Assembly (NCBI RefSeq): GCF_018129995.1 | Contig: NZ_JAFCKS010000005.1 | Span: 186,001 to 250,000 of the forward strand | DNA: 64,000 nt | Source: Bradyrhizobium sp. SZCCT0153 | GTDB lineage: Bacteria > Pseudomonadota > Alphaproteobacteria > Rhizobiales > Xanthobacteraceae | Direction of reading: 5' to 3' | In this document: piece after piece, positions 50,932 through 60,350 of the stretch | Numbering within the stretch: the first letter of the stretch is position 1 | How the letters are laid out: every line of letters begins with the position of its first letter | Translations under genes and position numbers: made by a program | The notes under the pieces: model-generated | Told to the model about the DNA's origin: nothing | Database searches by the model: none | The model's input: the letters and a program-made list of their open reading frames with translations, nothing else

Positions 50932-51969
50932 GTGGCGAATCCCCCGAGCGATCTGCAAGTGATCGTGCCAAATCTGCACAGGCGCTATTCCGGGGTCACC
51001 GCGACCAACCGGATGGTCGCGCCGCGGCTGGCAAAGCTCTATCGCGCGGCATGGTTCGGCTCGGACGCTCCGGAAGGCATTGCGCGGCTGAGCGGTGCCG
51101 ATTTCCTGAAACTGTGGCGCCGCAAGGCGCCGCTGATCTGGCATGCGCGGCGCAACAACGAGATGATCGCGGGCGTCGCCCTGCGCGCGCTCGGCTGGCC
51201 GCTCAAGCTGGTCTTCACCTCGGCGGCGCAGCGGCATCACAGCTGGATCACGCGCTGGCTGATCCGGCAGATGGATGCGATCATCGCGACGTCGGATCTC
51301 TCGGCCTCGTTCCTGAAGGTGAAGGCGACGGTGATCCCGCACGGCGTCGACACCGACATCTACGCGCCGCCGGCCGATCGCGCCGCTGCCTTCGCGGAAG
51401 CCGCGCTGCCGGGCCGTTATGCGATCGGCTGCTTCGGCCGCGTCCGTGCGCAGAAAGGCACCGATGTGTTCGTCGATGCGATGTGCCGGCTGCTGCCGCG
51501 CTATCCCGATTTCACCGCCGTCATCGTTGGCCAAGTCACGCCGGAGCAGGCGCCTTTCGCCAATGACCTGAAGAAACGGATAGACGCCGCCGGCCTGCAC
51601 GCGCGCATCGTCATCACCGGCGAGCTGCCGATCGAAGAGGTGCAGCGCTGGTACCAGCGGCTGGCGATCTACGCCTTCACCTCCCGCAACGAGGGCTTTG
51701 GCCTGACGCTGATCGAGGCGATGGCGGCGGGCAGCGCACTCGTCGCCGCGCGTGCGGGTGCGGCTGGGCTCGTGGTCGAGGATGGGGTCACCGGCGTCCT
51801 GATCCCGACGGGCGATGCCGAGGCGCTCGCCGCGGCGCTGGAGCCGTTGATGCGTGACGTGCAAGCTGCGACCGCGATGGGCGAGCGCGGTCGGGCGCGG
51901 GTGCTTGCGAAGTTCAGCCTCGATGCGGAAGCGGCGCGGATCGGCGAGGTCTATCGGTCGCTGCTCTGA
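50932..51969 (+). CDS. Glycosyltransferase family 4, LpsB-like core mannosyltransferase
   Basis: A 345-residue GT4 enzyme with the two-Rossmann GT-B fold. The C-terminal half carries VIPHGVDTDIYAP, GCFGRVRAQKGTDVFVDAM, and the nucleotide-sugar motif TSRNEGFGLTLIEAMAAGSAL with its E-x7-E. The overall pattern is like rhizobial LpsB, which adds mannose to the LPS core. GTG start at 50932 with GGAG 6 bases upstream. It is divergent from galE. Acts on the cytoplasmic face of the inner membrane. Confidence 0.9.
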   Translation: MANPPSDLQVIVPNLHRRYSGVTATNRMVAPRLAKLYRAAWFGSDAPEGIARLSGADFLKLWRRKAPLIWHARRNNEMIAGVALRALGWPLKLVFTSAAQRHHSWITRWLIRQMDAIIATSDLSASFLKVKATVIPHGVDTDIYAPPADRAAAFAEAALPGRYAIGCFGRVRAQKGTDVFVDAMCRLLPRYPDFTAVIVGQVTPEQAPFANDLKKRIDAAGLHARIVITGELPIEEVQRWYQRLAIYAFTSRNEGFGLTLIEAMAAGSALVAARAGAAGLVVEDGVTGVLIPTGDAEALAAALEPLMRDVQAATAMGERGRARVLAKFSLDAEAARIGEVYRSLL

Positions 51970-52426
51970 GCAGCGCTTTCAGGCGCCGAAAACAAGAAAA
52001 CGCGAAAACAACCCCATGCACAGTAGCTGGGGATAACGGAATCAATGGCTTGGCGGCCGGTGCTGTCTCTTGCGGATTTTACGAATTCGATTTGACCCGT
52101 CGGGCAAAACAGTGCTAGACAGGTATCGTCCCGAAATGCCCGATCACCCGCGGCTGCGGGCCCGTAGTCCGCGCGCTGTGGCGCATGGACCACTCCCCAT
52201 TTGATCAGACCGGCGTCTCGCCGCGCGGCTTCGTCGGAGCGTGCCGCTGAACTGTCCGCTCCTGAAGGCAATCCGGAAATGGCAAGGCAGCCGCCCAATC
52301 GACGCTTTTGACCCAAATCGGATATTGGCCTGGACAAAAGACAGACCTGTGGCAACTGAGTAACAGCAATCCGCCGCTCAGCTGTTAGTTTCGCGGAGTT
52401 TCAGGCGCACTTTTATTGGGGACCCA
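51970..52426. repeat. Intergenic region with probable dispersed repeat
   Basis: These 457 bases lie between the LpsB-like gene and the outer-membrane protein gene. The part at about 52079-52340 contains the stretches TTCGATTTGACCCGTCGGGC and CGCTTTTGACCCAAATCGGA, which I recognise as segments of dispersed intergenic repeats in Bradyrhizobium. An open frame on the minus strand (51951-52355) follows this repeat and is a known type of spurious annotation. The last 80 bases should hold the promoter of the outer-membrane protein gene. Confidence 0.6.
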
Positions 52427-53209
52427 ATGAAGAAATTCGCTATAGCGCTGAGCGCGCTGGCGTTGGGGATATCGGCGGCTTCGGCCGCAGACTTGCCAGC
52501 CCGCACTTACACCAAGGCTCCGCCGCCTTCCTTAGTTGCTGTTTACGACTGGTCCGGTTTCTACATTGGCGTCAATGGTGGCGGCGGCGGCGGCCAGAAT
52601 TGCTGGAACTTTGTATCTGCAGGGTTCGACGCTGGCTGTCACAACGTACGCGGCGGCGTAGTGGGCGGCCAGATTGGCTACAATTGGCAAGCAAGCAATT
52701 TTGTAGTTGGCGTGGAGCTTTCCGGCGATTGGGCGAACCTGAGGGGAAGCAACGTGCCCGTGTTGGCTACCTCGGGTACCGACAATTCTCACGTCTCAAG
52801 TATCTTCATGGCGACAGCGCGCGCTGGCTATGCTTGGGACAGAGCTTTGCTCTACGTCAAAGGCGGCGCCGCTTGGGTGCACCAAGATTACTTCCGTACC
52901 TGCAATGGGATCACCGCGACCGGCGCCTGCCTGCCCGTTGGCTTCACACCGACCACCGGAAGTGAAACGCGTGTCGGCGGCGTGGTTGGCGCCGGCTTTG
53001 AATATGCAGTGACCAACAACGTGATTCTGGGTATCGAGGGAGATTTTTTGCCGTTAGGCACGAGAGACAACACCTTCAATGCTCGCCCGACCTATAGCTG
53101 CGGCGCGGGCCCTGGGCAGCCTTGCACCATCGCCGTCAAAGAAAATCTTTGGACGGTGACTGGACGGCTTGGCTGGAAATTTGGCGGCCCGGTGGTCGCG
53201 AGGTACTGA
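52427..53209 (+). CDS. Outer membrane beta-barrel protein, Omp25/31 (RopB-like) family
   Basis: A 260-residue outer-membrane protein. A signal peptide covers about 1-20 (FAIALSALALGISAASAAD). Then comes the family opening YDWSGFYIGVNGGGG, an alternating strand pattern through GGQIGYNWQASNFVVGVE and GRAGYAWDRALLYVKGG-like segments (here ATARAGYAWDRALLYVKGGA), and an end KFGGPVVARY whose terminal aromatic is needed for barrel insertion. It resembles Omp25/Omp31 and RopB of Rhizobiales. Codon use is less GC-rich than in the neighbours. Confidence 0.92.
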   Translation: MKKFAIALSALALGISAASAADLPARTYTKAPPPSLVAVYDWSGFYIGVNGGGGGGQNCWNFVSAGFDAGCHNVRGGVVGGQIGYNWQASNFVVGVELSGDWANLRGSNVPVLATSGTDNSHVSSIFMATARAGYAWDRALLYVKGGAAWVHQDYFRTCNGITATGACLPVGFTPTTGSETRVGGVVGAGFEYAVTNNVILGIEGDFLPLGTRDNTFNARPTYSCGAGPGQPCTIAVKENLWTVTGRLGWKFGGPVVARY

Positions 53210-53324
53210 TCGCTTCCCCCGACTTCCGAAATTGGCCCATCGCGCCATCCAGCTGCGTTTCAGAATTGGGTGCAATCGGTGCATAGCGCACTTTGGCGAG
53301 GCGCTTGCTGCCGGATTTAAGAGT

Positions 53325-54398
53325 TCAACTTTGGCGCTCGTGCGCCCCCGCCTCACCCAGCACCCGCTGCGCGATCGCCACGACCTCCGTAGCGGCGATA
53401 TCGCGCATGCAGCGGTGGTCGTTCATCTTGCAGATCGTGCTCTGGCAGGGCTGGCAGGCGAGCACGCTCTTGTCCTGGACCACGGTGGCGGCGAGGCCGT
53501 TGAGGGGGGCCCAGAGATAGGGGCTGGTCGGGCCGAAGATGCCCATGGTGGGCGTGCCCAGCGCGGCTGCGATGTGCATCAGGCCTGAGTCGTTGGAGAT
53601 GGCAACGCCCGCCGCGGCCATGGCCAGCACACCGTTGCGCAGATCGTTTCCGGTGAGGTCCCGCACCGCCGGGCCGCCCGCTGCGACGATCTGCTGGGCG
53701 AGGCCCTTTTCCGCGGGGCCGCCGACCACCCAGACCTCCAGGCCGCGCTCGACCAGCAAGCGGGCGGCTTCCGGATAATAGGTCCAGCGTTTCGAGGCGC
53801 CGACCGAGCCGGGGGCGAGCGCCACCGCGGCGCCTGCGCTGAGGCCATTGGCCTGCCGCCAGCGGACGATCTCCTCGGCCGGCACGCGAAGCTGCGGCAC
53901 CGGCCATTCCGGCGGCAGGGGGGCGCCGTCGGGCTGGGCGAGGACGGCGTTCTTGTCGATGAAACGGGGCAGCTTTTTCTCGCCCCAGCGCCAGCGGTTG
54001 AGCAGGCCGAACCGGAACTCGCCGACGAAGCCGACCCGTTCGGGGATGCCCGCCAGCGCCGGCGCGATGGCCGCCTTCCAGGTCCGGGGCAGCACCAGGG
54101 CGGTGCCGTAGTTGCGCTCGCGCAGCAGCTTTGCGAGGCCCAGCTGGCGCCCTATGGCCAGCCGGCTGCGAGGCAGGTCCCAGGCGATGCCAGCGCGCAC
54201 GCCGGGCATGTAGTCCACCAGCGGGGCGCACAGGGAGGTGGTCAGGAGATCTACCGGCCGGTTCGGCCAGCGCTCCTTCAGGACCCGGATCACGGTGTGA
54301 CCCCGGACGAAATCGCCGATCCACATGTAGGGGATAATCAGGATCGGGCGGGTGTCGCTCCGGTCCGTATATCCACTATATTGCGAATCTTGGTTCAT
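53325..54398 (-). CDS. Lipopolysaccharide heptosyltransferase (glycosyltransferase family 9)
   Basis: A 357-residue GT9 enzyme. Motifs include IIPYMWIGDFVRGHTVIRVL at the start, VALAPGSVGASKRWTYYPEAARLL in the donor domain, and ISNDSGLMHIAAALGTPTMGIFGPTSP near 265-290, the GT9 hallmark. It closely follows the WaaF pattern for the second heptose of the inner core. It is divergent from hldD and hldE, which make the ADP-heptose donor. Acts at the inner face of the cytoplasmic membrane. Confidence 0.92.
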   Translation of the reverse strand: MNQDSQYSGYTDRSDTRPILIIPYMWIGDFVRGHTVIRVLKERWPNRPVDLLTTSLCAPLVDYMPGVRAGIAWDLPRSRLAIGRQLGLAKLLRERNYGTALVLPRTWKAAIAPALAGIPERVGFVGEFRFGLLNRWRWGEKKLPRFIDKNAVLAQPDGAPLPPEWPVPQLRVPAEEIVRWRQANGLSAGAAVALAPGSVGASKRWTYYPEAARLLVERGLEVWVVGGPAEKGLAQQIVAAGGPAVRDLTGNDLRNGVLAMAAAGVAISNDSGLMHIAAALGTPTMGIFGPTSPYLWAPLNGLAATVVQDKSVLACQPCQSTICKMNDHRCMRDIAATEVVAIAQRVLGEAGAHERQS

Positions 54399-54560
54399 TC
54401 GTTAAACAAAGCCGGGGGCGATCGGATCCGGTGGTTCGGTTAGCCGCTCCGGGCCGGCAGGTAAAGCCGCCAGAAGCGCCAATCCCAAAACCGCTTACAC
54501 TTTGGCGGATCATGCGCTACGGCAGGACCGGGCCGCAAAACATCGGGCAGGGATTTCAAA

Positions 54561-55541
54561 ATGTTGCTGGTGACCGGCGGGGCCGGTTTTATCGGATCGA
54601 ATGTCGTGGCTGCCCTCAATGAATCGGGCCGCGGCGACGTCGCGGTCTGTGACTTCCTTGGCAGTGACGGCAAGTGGCGCAACCTCGCCAAGCGCCAGCT
54701 TGTGGATATCGTCCCCCCGGGCGAGTTGCTCGACTGGATGAAGGGCCGCAAGCTGGATGCCGTGATCCATCTCGGGGCGATTTCCGCGACCACAGCGACC
54801 GACGGCGATCTCGTGTTCGAGACCAATTTCCGCACGTCGATGCGTCTGCTGGACTGGTGCACGGCGGGCGCCGTGCCGTTCATCTACGCCTCCTCGGCGG
54901 CGACCTATGGCGACGGCACGGAGGGCTTCGACGACGACGCCTCGGTCCCTGCGCTGAAGAAGCTGCGGCCGATGAATCTCTACGGCTGGAGCAAGCATCT
55001 GTTTGATCTTGCCGTTGCCGAGCGAGTCGCGAACGGCGATCGGCTGCCGCCACAATGGGCGGGCCTGAAATTCTTCAACGTGTTCGGCCCTAACGAATAC
55101 CACAAGGGCTCGATGATGAGCGTGCTGGCGCGGCGCTTCGACGACGTCAAAGCGGGCCGCGCCGTGCAATTGTTCAAGTCGCATCGCGAGGGCATCGCCG
55201 ACGGCGATCAGCGCCGCGATTTCATCTATGTCGACGACGTCGTGCGCGTCGTCATGTGGCTGCTGGCGACGCCATCGGTGTCCGGCCTCTTCAACGTCGG
55301 AACCGGGAAGGCCCGCAGCTTCAAGGACCTGATGCTCGCGGCCTATGCCGCGCTCGGCGCCAGGCCCAACATCGAATACATCGACATGCCCGAGCAGATT
55401 CGCGACAGCTACCAGTACTTCACCCAGAGCGAGGTCGATCGCCTCCAGCGCGCCGGCTACAATGGCGGCTTCAAGAGGCTCGAGGATGCGGTGAAGGCCT
55501 ATGTCGGGGATTATCTCGACCGGCCCGACCGCTTCCGCTGA
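54561..55541 (+). CDS. hldD: ADP-L-glycero-D-manno-heptose 6-epimerase
   Basis: A 326-residue extended SDR that converts ADP-D-glycero-manno-heptose to the L-glycero form. The cofactor site is TGGAGFIGSN near residues 5-14. HLGAISATTATDGD is a signature of RfaD/HldD. Catalytic residues are in YASSAATYG and NLYGWSKHLFD, and FNVFGPNEYHKGSMMSV is typical. It is 12 bases upstream of hldE and heads the plus-strand LPS gene run. Confidence 0.96.
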   Translation: MLLVTGGAGFIGSNVVAALNESGRGDVAVCDFLGSDGKWRNLAKRQLVDIVPPGELLDWMKGRKLDAVIHLGAISATTATDGDLVFETNFRTSMRLLDWCTAGAVPFIYASSAATYGDGTEGFDDDASVPALKKLRPMNLYGWSKHLFDLAVAERVANGDRLPPQWAGLKFFNVFGPNEYHKGSMMSVLARRFDDVKAGRAVQLFKSHREGIADGDQRRDFIYVDDVVRVVMWLLATPSVSGLFNVGTGKARSFKDLMLAAYAALGARPNIEYIDMPEQIRDSYQYFTQSEVDRLQRAGYNGGFKRLEDAVKAYVGDYLDRPDRFR

Positions 55542-55553
55542 GGCTCCTTGACC

Positions 55554-57038
55554 ATGGCGACGCCCATTCTCGATTTCGATGCCCTTGCACAAGCCATCTC
55601 GGGTCGCACGGTGCTGTGCATCGGCGACATCATGCTGGACGAGTTCGTCTACGGCGAGGTGTCGCGGATCTCGCCGGAAGCGCCGGCGCCGGTCATCGCC
55701 GCCCAGCGCAGCGAGATCCATATCGGCGGTGCCGGCAATGTCGCGCGCAATGTCGCGTCCCTCGGCGCGCGCTGCATCTTCGTCGGCCTCGTCGGCGAGG
55801 ATGCCGCGGGCAAGCAACTCGCCGCGGCGCTTGCGGAGCAGGGTGGGATCGAAAGCGTGCTGGTGTGCGATCGGTCGCGGCCGACAACGCGCAAGGTTCG
55901 CTTCGTCTCCGAGCATTTTTCCACGCACATGCTGCGTGCGGATTGGGAGCAGGCGGTTGCTGCATCCGATGACGTCGAGGCCAGTCTGATCGATGCGATC
56001 CTGCCCCAGATCGCGCGCGCCGACATCGTATTGCTCTCCGACTACGCCAAGGGCGTGCTGACCGCGCGCGTGATCCGGCACACGATCGACGCCGCGCGAA
56101 AACTCGGCAAGCCGGTGATCGTCGATCCCAAGAGCCTGAACTGGGCGATCTATCGCGGCGCGACGCTGCTCACGCCCAATCGCAAGGAGTTTGCGGAGGC
56201 CACGAGAAGCCGCGCCGACACGCCGCAGAGCATCGTCGATGCCAGCGAGGACGTGATGCGGCTCGCCGATTGCGAGGCGATTCTCGTCACGCAAGGCGAG
56301 CACGGCATGACGCTGGTGCCGCGAAACGGTGAGGCCGTTCACGTTCCGGCCGTTCCGGTGAAGGTGCGCGACGTCTCCGGCGCCGGCGATACCGTCGCCG
56401 CCGCGCTCGCGGTGTCGCTCGCCACGGGCGCGGACTGGGATACGGCGCTGCGCATGGCCGCTGCCGCAGCCGCCGTCGCCGTCGGCAAGCAGGGCACCGC
56501 CAGCGTGACTGCGGCCGAACTGAAGCGAAAGATCCTGCCGCATGCCTCCCTCGCCGCCGAGGAGAAGATCGTGCTCGAGCCGGGCGCGCTCGAGGCGCAG
56601 CTTGCGGAATGGAAGCGGCAGGGCCAGCGCGTCGGCTTCACCAATGGCTGCTTCGACATCCTGCATCCCGGCCACGTCAAGGTGCTGACCGCGGCGCGCG
56701 CCGCCTGCGACCGCCTGATCGTGGGCCTCAACAGCGATGCCTCGGTGCGGCGGCTGAAGGGCGCCGATCGCCCCGTTCAGGACGAGCGGGCGCGTGCGGA
56801 AGTGCTGGCGGCGCTCGAAGCCGTCGATCTCGTCGTCATCTTCGAGGAGGATACGCCGATCGACCTGATCACCCGGATCAAGCCGAGCGCGCTGGTGAAG
56901 GGGGGCGATTACACCCGCGAGCAGGTGGTCGGCCACGAGGTCGTCGAGGCGGCGGGCGGGACGGTCGTGCTGGTCGACGTTCTCCAGGGCTTCAGCACGA
57001 CGGCGCTGGTTCATCGCGCGCGGGGAGGGGGCAAGTGA
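55554..57038 (+). CDS. hldE: Bifunctional heptose-7-phosphate kinase / heptose-1-phosphate adenylyltransferase
   Basis: A 494-residue two-domain enzyme. The N-terminal PfkB-type kinase (about 1-325) has GDIMLDEFVYGEVSRISPEAP, HIGGAGNVARNVA and the GAGDT catalytic loop (VSGAGDTVAAALAVS). The C-terminal nucleotidyltransferase (about 355-494) has GFTNGCFDILHPGHVKVL and LVKGGDYTREQVVG. Together they turn heptose-7-phosphate into ADP-heptose. The ATG at 55554 follows GAGG; a TTG at 55548 is in frame. The end overlaps the O-antigen ligase start (GTGA). Confidence 0.97.
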   Translation: MATPILDFDALAQAISGRTVLCIGDIMLDEFVYGEVSRISPEAPAPVIAAQRSEIHIGGAGNVARNVASLGARCIFVGLVGEDAAGKQLAAALAEQGGIESVLVCDRSRPTTRKVRFVSEHFSTHMLRADWEQAVAASDDVEASLIDAILPQIARADIVLLSDYAKGVLTARVIRHTIDAARKLGKPVIVDPKSLNWAIYRGATLLTPNRKEFAEATRSRADTPQSIVDASEDVMRLADCEAILVTQGEHGMTLVPRNGEAVHVPAVPVKVRDVSGAGDTVAAALAVSLATGADWDTALRMAAAAAAVAVGKQGTASVTAAELKRKILPHASLAAEEKIVLEPGALEAQLAEWKRQGQRVGFTNGCFDILHPGHVKVLTAARAACDRLIVGLNSDASVRRLKGADRPVQDERARAEVLAALEAVDLVVIFEEDTPIDLITRIKPSALVKGGDYTREQVVGHEVVEAAGGTVVLVDVLQGFSTTALVHRARGGGK

Positions 57039-58321
57039 CGGCGCTGGCCGGGGAGACGACCGGCCGGATGCTGTGGCGGCGCCTGCGCAGTCCGGCGGCC
57101 TGGGGCGAGACGGTCGACCTGTTCGCGATCCTGACCGCGGCCTCGCTGCCATGGTCGACCTCGCTTGCGGGGATATTCAACGCCCTGATGCTGCTCTGCA
57201 TGGTGCCTTTCCTCGACGTTCGCGAGTTCCTGCAATCGCTCAAGCGTCCGATCTGCGCCGCGCCGATCGCGCTGGTCCTGCTCGCGCTGGTGGGGACATT
57301 GTGGTCGGACGCGGCCTGGGGGGCGCGTTTCTACGCGGTCAATCCCACCGTCAAGCTGCTGGTGCTGCCGGTTCTGCTCTTTCACTTCGCGCGCTCGCCG
57401 CGCGGGCACTGGGTGTTCGTCGCCTTCCTGGTGTCCTGCGCGCTGTTGTCGGTGATGTCGTGGCTGGTCGCCTTCGACCCGAACCTCGCGCTCAAGACCG
57501 ATCCCGCCGAACGCGGCATCTTCGTCAAGAACTACATCGACCAGAGCCAGGAGTTCACACTCTGCGCGGTCGCGCTCGCTTATCCGATCGTGATGCTGCT
57601 GCGCGAGAAGCGCTACTGGATCGCCGGCCTGCTCACGGCGCTGGCGTTCAGCTTCTTCGTCAACATGGCTTTCGTGGTGGTATCGCGCACCGCGCTCGTC
57701 ACCATTCCGATCCTGTTCGGCGTGTTCGCGCTGCTGCACCTGAGATGGCGCAGCATCGCGATCATCGCCATCGCTTTGCTCGCCGGTGCGGTTCTCGCCT
57801 GGCAGGCCTCGCCGCAATTGCGCAAGACCGCCGAGACCTTCGCCAGCGACTACACGCGCTATGTGGAAAAAGGCGAGCCGACCTCGCTTGGCCTGCGGCT
57901 CGAATTCTGGCGGAAATCCCTCGGCTTCTTCGCGGAAGCGCCGGTCATGGGGCACGGCACCGGCTCGACGCGCGGTTTGTTCGAGCGTGTCGCAACGCCC
58001 AGTGGTCGGTACCAGGCGTCCGCCGAGGTGATCGGCAACCCGCATAACCAGACCTTGAACGTCGCCGTGCAATGGGGCGTCATCGGCATCGCCGTGCTCT
58101 ATTCGATCTGGATCCTGCACCTGCTGTTGTTTCGCGGCGACGGGTTTGCCAACTGGGTCGGCCTCCTCGTTGTGGTCCAGAACGTCTTCACCTCGCTGTT
58201 CAACTCCCACCTGTTCGACTTCCACGAGGGCTGGATGTACGTCATCGGCGTCGGCGTCGCCGGCGGCATGGTGCTCCGGGCGCAGCAGGTCGAGGTGAAG
58301 GTGGGGGAAGCCGGTTCCTGA
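57035..58321 (+). CDS. O-antigen ligase/polymerase family membrane protein
   Basis: A 428-residue polytopic protein of the WaaL/Wzy group with about ten hydrophobic segments. Between the later helices lies the large periplasmic loop with LGLRLEFWRKSLGFFAEAPV and GHGTGSTRGLF, followed by NPHNQTLNVAVQWGVIGI. The N-P-H-N motif with its histidine is the WaaL hallmark. GTG start at 57035 overlaps the hldE stop and has GGGGAGGGGG before it; the longer upstream frame is inside hldE. It would attach O-antigen to lipid A-core in the periplasm. Confidence 0.9.
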   Translation: MTALAGETTGRMLWRRLRSPAAWGETVDLFAILTAASLPWSTSLAGIFNALMLLCMVPFLDVREFLQSLKRPICAAPIALVLLALVGTLWSDAAWGARFYAVNPTVKLLVLPVLLFHFARSPRGHWVFVAFLVSCALLSVMSWLVAFDPNLALKTDPAERGIFVKNYIDQSQEFTLCAVALAYPIVMLLREKRYWIAGLLTALAFSFFVNMAFVVVSRTALVTIPILFGVFALLHLRWRSIAIIAIALLAGAVLAWQASPQLRKTAETFASDYTRYVEKGEPTSLGLRLEFWRKSLGFFAEAPVMGHGTGSTRGLFERVATPSGRYQASAEVIGNPHNQTLNVAVQWGVIGIAVLYSIWILHLLLFRGDGFANWVGLLVVVQNVFTSLFNSHLFDFHEGWMYVIGVGVAGGMVLRAQQVEVKVGEAGS

Positions 58322-58340
58322 ACGGCCGCGCGGCTGGCAA

Positions 58341-58368
58341 GCCTTGTACTGGCAGCCTTGTACTGGCA
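58341..58368 (+). repeat. 14-bp tandem duplication
   Basis: GCCTTGTACTGGCA occurs twice head to tail (58341-58354, 58355-58368) in the short spacer before the WbpM-like gene. Probably a replication-slippage product. Confidence 0.85.
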
Positions 58369-58434
58369 AGTCCGGTCGAGATGGGCTATCAGCGCGGTCA
58401 GGTTGCACCCAACGGGATTTTCATCGGTCCGCGG

Positions 58435-60348
58435 ATGACGCGTCTTTCGCATCTCACCTTGCGCAATTTCCTGATCGCGCTCCACGACCTGCTGGCGACC
58501 ACGGCGGCGCTGTTCGCTGCCTTCTATCTGCGCTTCGAGGGCGGCGACGGCTTCTACGATCGCCTGCCGCTGCTGTTCGAGATCCTGCCCTATTTCCTCG
58601 CCTTCAGCGTGGTCGTGTTCTTCATCTTCAACCTGACCACGACGAAATGGCGCTTCATCTCGCTGCCCGACGCGATGAACATCATCCGCGTCGCAACCGT
58701 GCTGACGGTTGCCCTGCTCGTGCTCGATTACATCTTCGTCGCCCCCAACGTCCGCGGCACCTTCTTTCTCGGCAAGGTGACGATCGTTCTGTACTGGTTC
58801 CTCGAGGTCTCCTTCCTCAGCGCATTGCGCATGGCCTATCGCTATTTCCGATACACGCGGGTGCGGCGTCACGCCCGCACCGATGATGCCGCGCCGACGC
58901 TGCTGATCGGCCGCACCGCGGATGCCGAGGTGCTGCTCCGCGGCATCGAGAGCGGGGCGATCAAACGCATCTGGCCGGTCGGCGTGCTGTCGCCGTCGAG
59001 TTCCGATCGCGGCCAGTCCATCCGCAACGTGCCGGTTCTGGGCGGCGTCGAGGACATCGAGGACGTCGTCGCCGACTTCGCCAAGCGCAGCAAGGCGATC
59101 GCGCGCATCGTGATGACGCCGACCGCGTTCGATCCGGAGTCTCATCCCGAACAGATACTCATGCGGGCGCGCAAGCTGGGGGTGATCGTGAACCGCATGC
59201 CCTCGCTGGAAAGCGGCGATACGCCGCGGCTCACGGCCGTCGCGGTCGAGGATCTGCTGCTGCGGCCGAGCGAGACGATCGACTATGCGCGGCTCGAGGC
59301 CCTGATCGAGGGCAAGGCCGTGATCGTCACCGGCGGCGGCGGCTCAATCGGTTCCGAGATCTGCGAGCGCGTCGTCGCGTTCGGCGCCGCGCGCCTCCTG
59401 ATCGTGGAAAATTCCGAACCGGCGCTCTACGCGATCACCGAAGCGCTCGCGGCGCAGGGCACGGCTGCTGCGGTCGAAGGGCGGATCGCCGACATTCGCG
59501 ACCGCGAGCGCATCATGCGCCTGATGGCCGAGTTCAAGCCGGACATCGTGTTCCATGCCGCCGCGCTCAAGCACGTGCCGATCCTCGAGCGGGACTGGAG
59601 CGAGGGCGTCAAGACCAACATCTTCGGCTCGATCAACGTCGCCGATGCCGCGCTCAGCGCCGGCGCCGAAGCCATGGTGATGATCTCGACCGACAAGGCG
59701 ATCGAGCCGGTGTCGATGCTCGGCCTCACCAAGCGCTTCGCCGAGATGTACTGCCAGGCGCTCGACCACGATCTTGCGGCAGGGAGCGGCGGCGCCAGGC
59801 CGCCGATGCGGCTGATCTCGGTCCGGTTCGGCAACGTGCTGGCGTCGAACGGCTCGGTGGTGCCGAAGTTCAAGGCCCAGATCGAGGCCGGCGGCCCCGT
59901 GACGGTGACGCATCCCGACATGGTCCGCTACTTCATGACCATTCGCGAGGCCTGCGATCTCGTCGTCACGGCGGCAACGCATGCGCTCGGCACGCAGCGT
60001 TCGGACGTCTCGGTCTACGTGCTCAACATGGGCCAGCCGGTGAAGATCGTCGATCTCGCCGAGCGCATGATCCGTCTGTCGGGCCTGCAACCCGGCTACG
60101 ACATCGAGATCGTGTTCACGGGCATGCGGCCCGGCGAACGCCTGCACGAGATCCTGTTCGCCTCCGAGGAGCCGACCCGCGAGATCGGCGTCGCCGGCAT
60201 CATGGCGGCGCAGCCGAACGAGCCGCCGATGCAGACGCTGCGCAAATGGATCGCTGCGCTGGAGCAGGCGATCGCACGCGACGATCGGGCCACCATCAGG
60301 ACGATCCTGAAGGACGCGGTTCCGGAATTCGGGTCGACCGCGGCCTGA
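58435..60348 (+). CDS. WbpM/CapD-like membrane nucleotide-sugar 4,6-dehydratase
   Basis: A 637-residue protein. Four hydrophobic segments lie within about 1-130. A CoA-binding-like Rossmann domain spans about 150-265 (TLLIGRTADAEVLLRGIE), and a C-terminal extended SDR begins at VIVTGGGGSIGSE near residue 297. It has STDKA for the catalytic Ser-Thr-Asp, while the Tyr position of Y-x-x-x-K reads LGLTK. WbpM relatives have Met there. Such enzymes convert UDP-GlcNAc to the 4-keto-6-deoxy sugar that starts synthesis of QuiNAc, FucNAc or bacillosamine-type residues. The ATG at 58435 is preferred; one at 58381 is possible. Confidence 0.92.
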   Translation: MTRLSHLTLRNFLIALHDLLATTAALFAAFYLRFEGGDGFYDRLPLLFEILPYFLAFSVVVFFIFNLTTTKWRFISLPDAMNIIRVATVLTVALLVLDYIFVAPNVRGTFFLGKVTIVLYWFLEVSFLSALRMAYRYFRYTRVRRHARTDDAAPTLLIGRTADAEVLLRGIESGAIKRIWPVGVLSPSSSDRGQSIRNVPVLGGVEDIEDVVADFAKRSKAIARIVMTPTAFDPESHPEQILMRARKLGVIVNRMPSLESGDTPRLTAVAVEDLLLRPSETIDYARLEALIEGKAVIVTGGGGSIGSEICERVVAFGAARLLIVENSEPALYAITEALAAQGTAAAVEGRIADIRDRERIMRLMAEFKPDIVFHAAALKHVPILERDWSEGVKTNIFGSINVADAALSAGAEAMVMISTDKAIEPVSMLGLTKRFAEMYCQALDHDLAAGSGGARPPMRLISVRFGNVLASNGSVVPKFKAQIEAGGPVTVTHPDMVRYFMTIREACDLVVTAATHALGTQRSDVSVYVLNMGQPVKIVDLAERMIRLSGLQPGYDIEIVFTGMRPGERLHEILFASEEPTREIGVAGIMAAQPNEPPMQTLRKWIAALEQAIARDDRATIRTILKDAVPEFGSTAA

Positions 60349-60350
60349 CC

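Noticed and set aside
51951..52355. 134-codon minus-strand frame in the omp upstream region
   Set aside because: It follows a dispersed intergenic repeat and has the form of a common spurious annotation; no ribosome site.
54510..57152. 880-codon minus-strand frame
   Set aside because: Antisense shadow of hldD and hldE, both of which are unmistakable.
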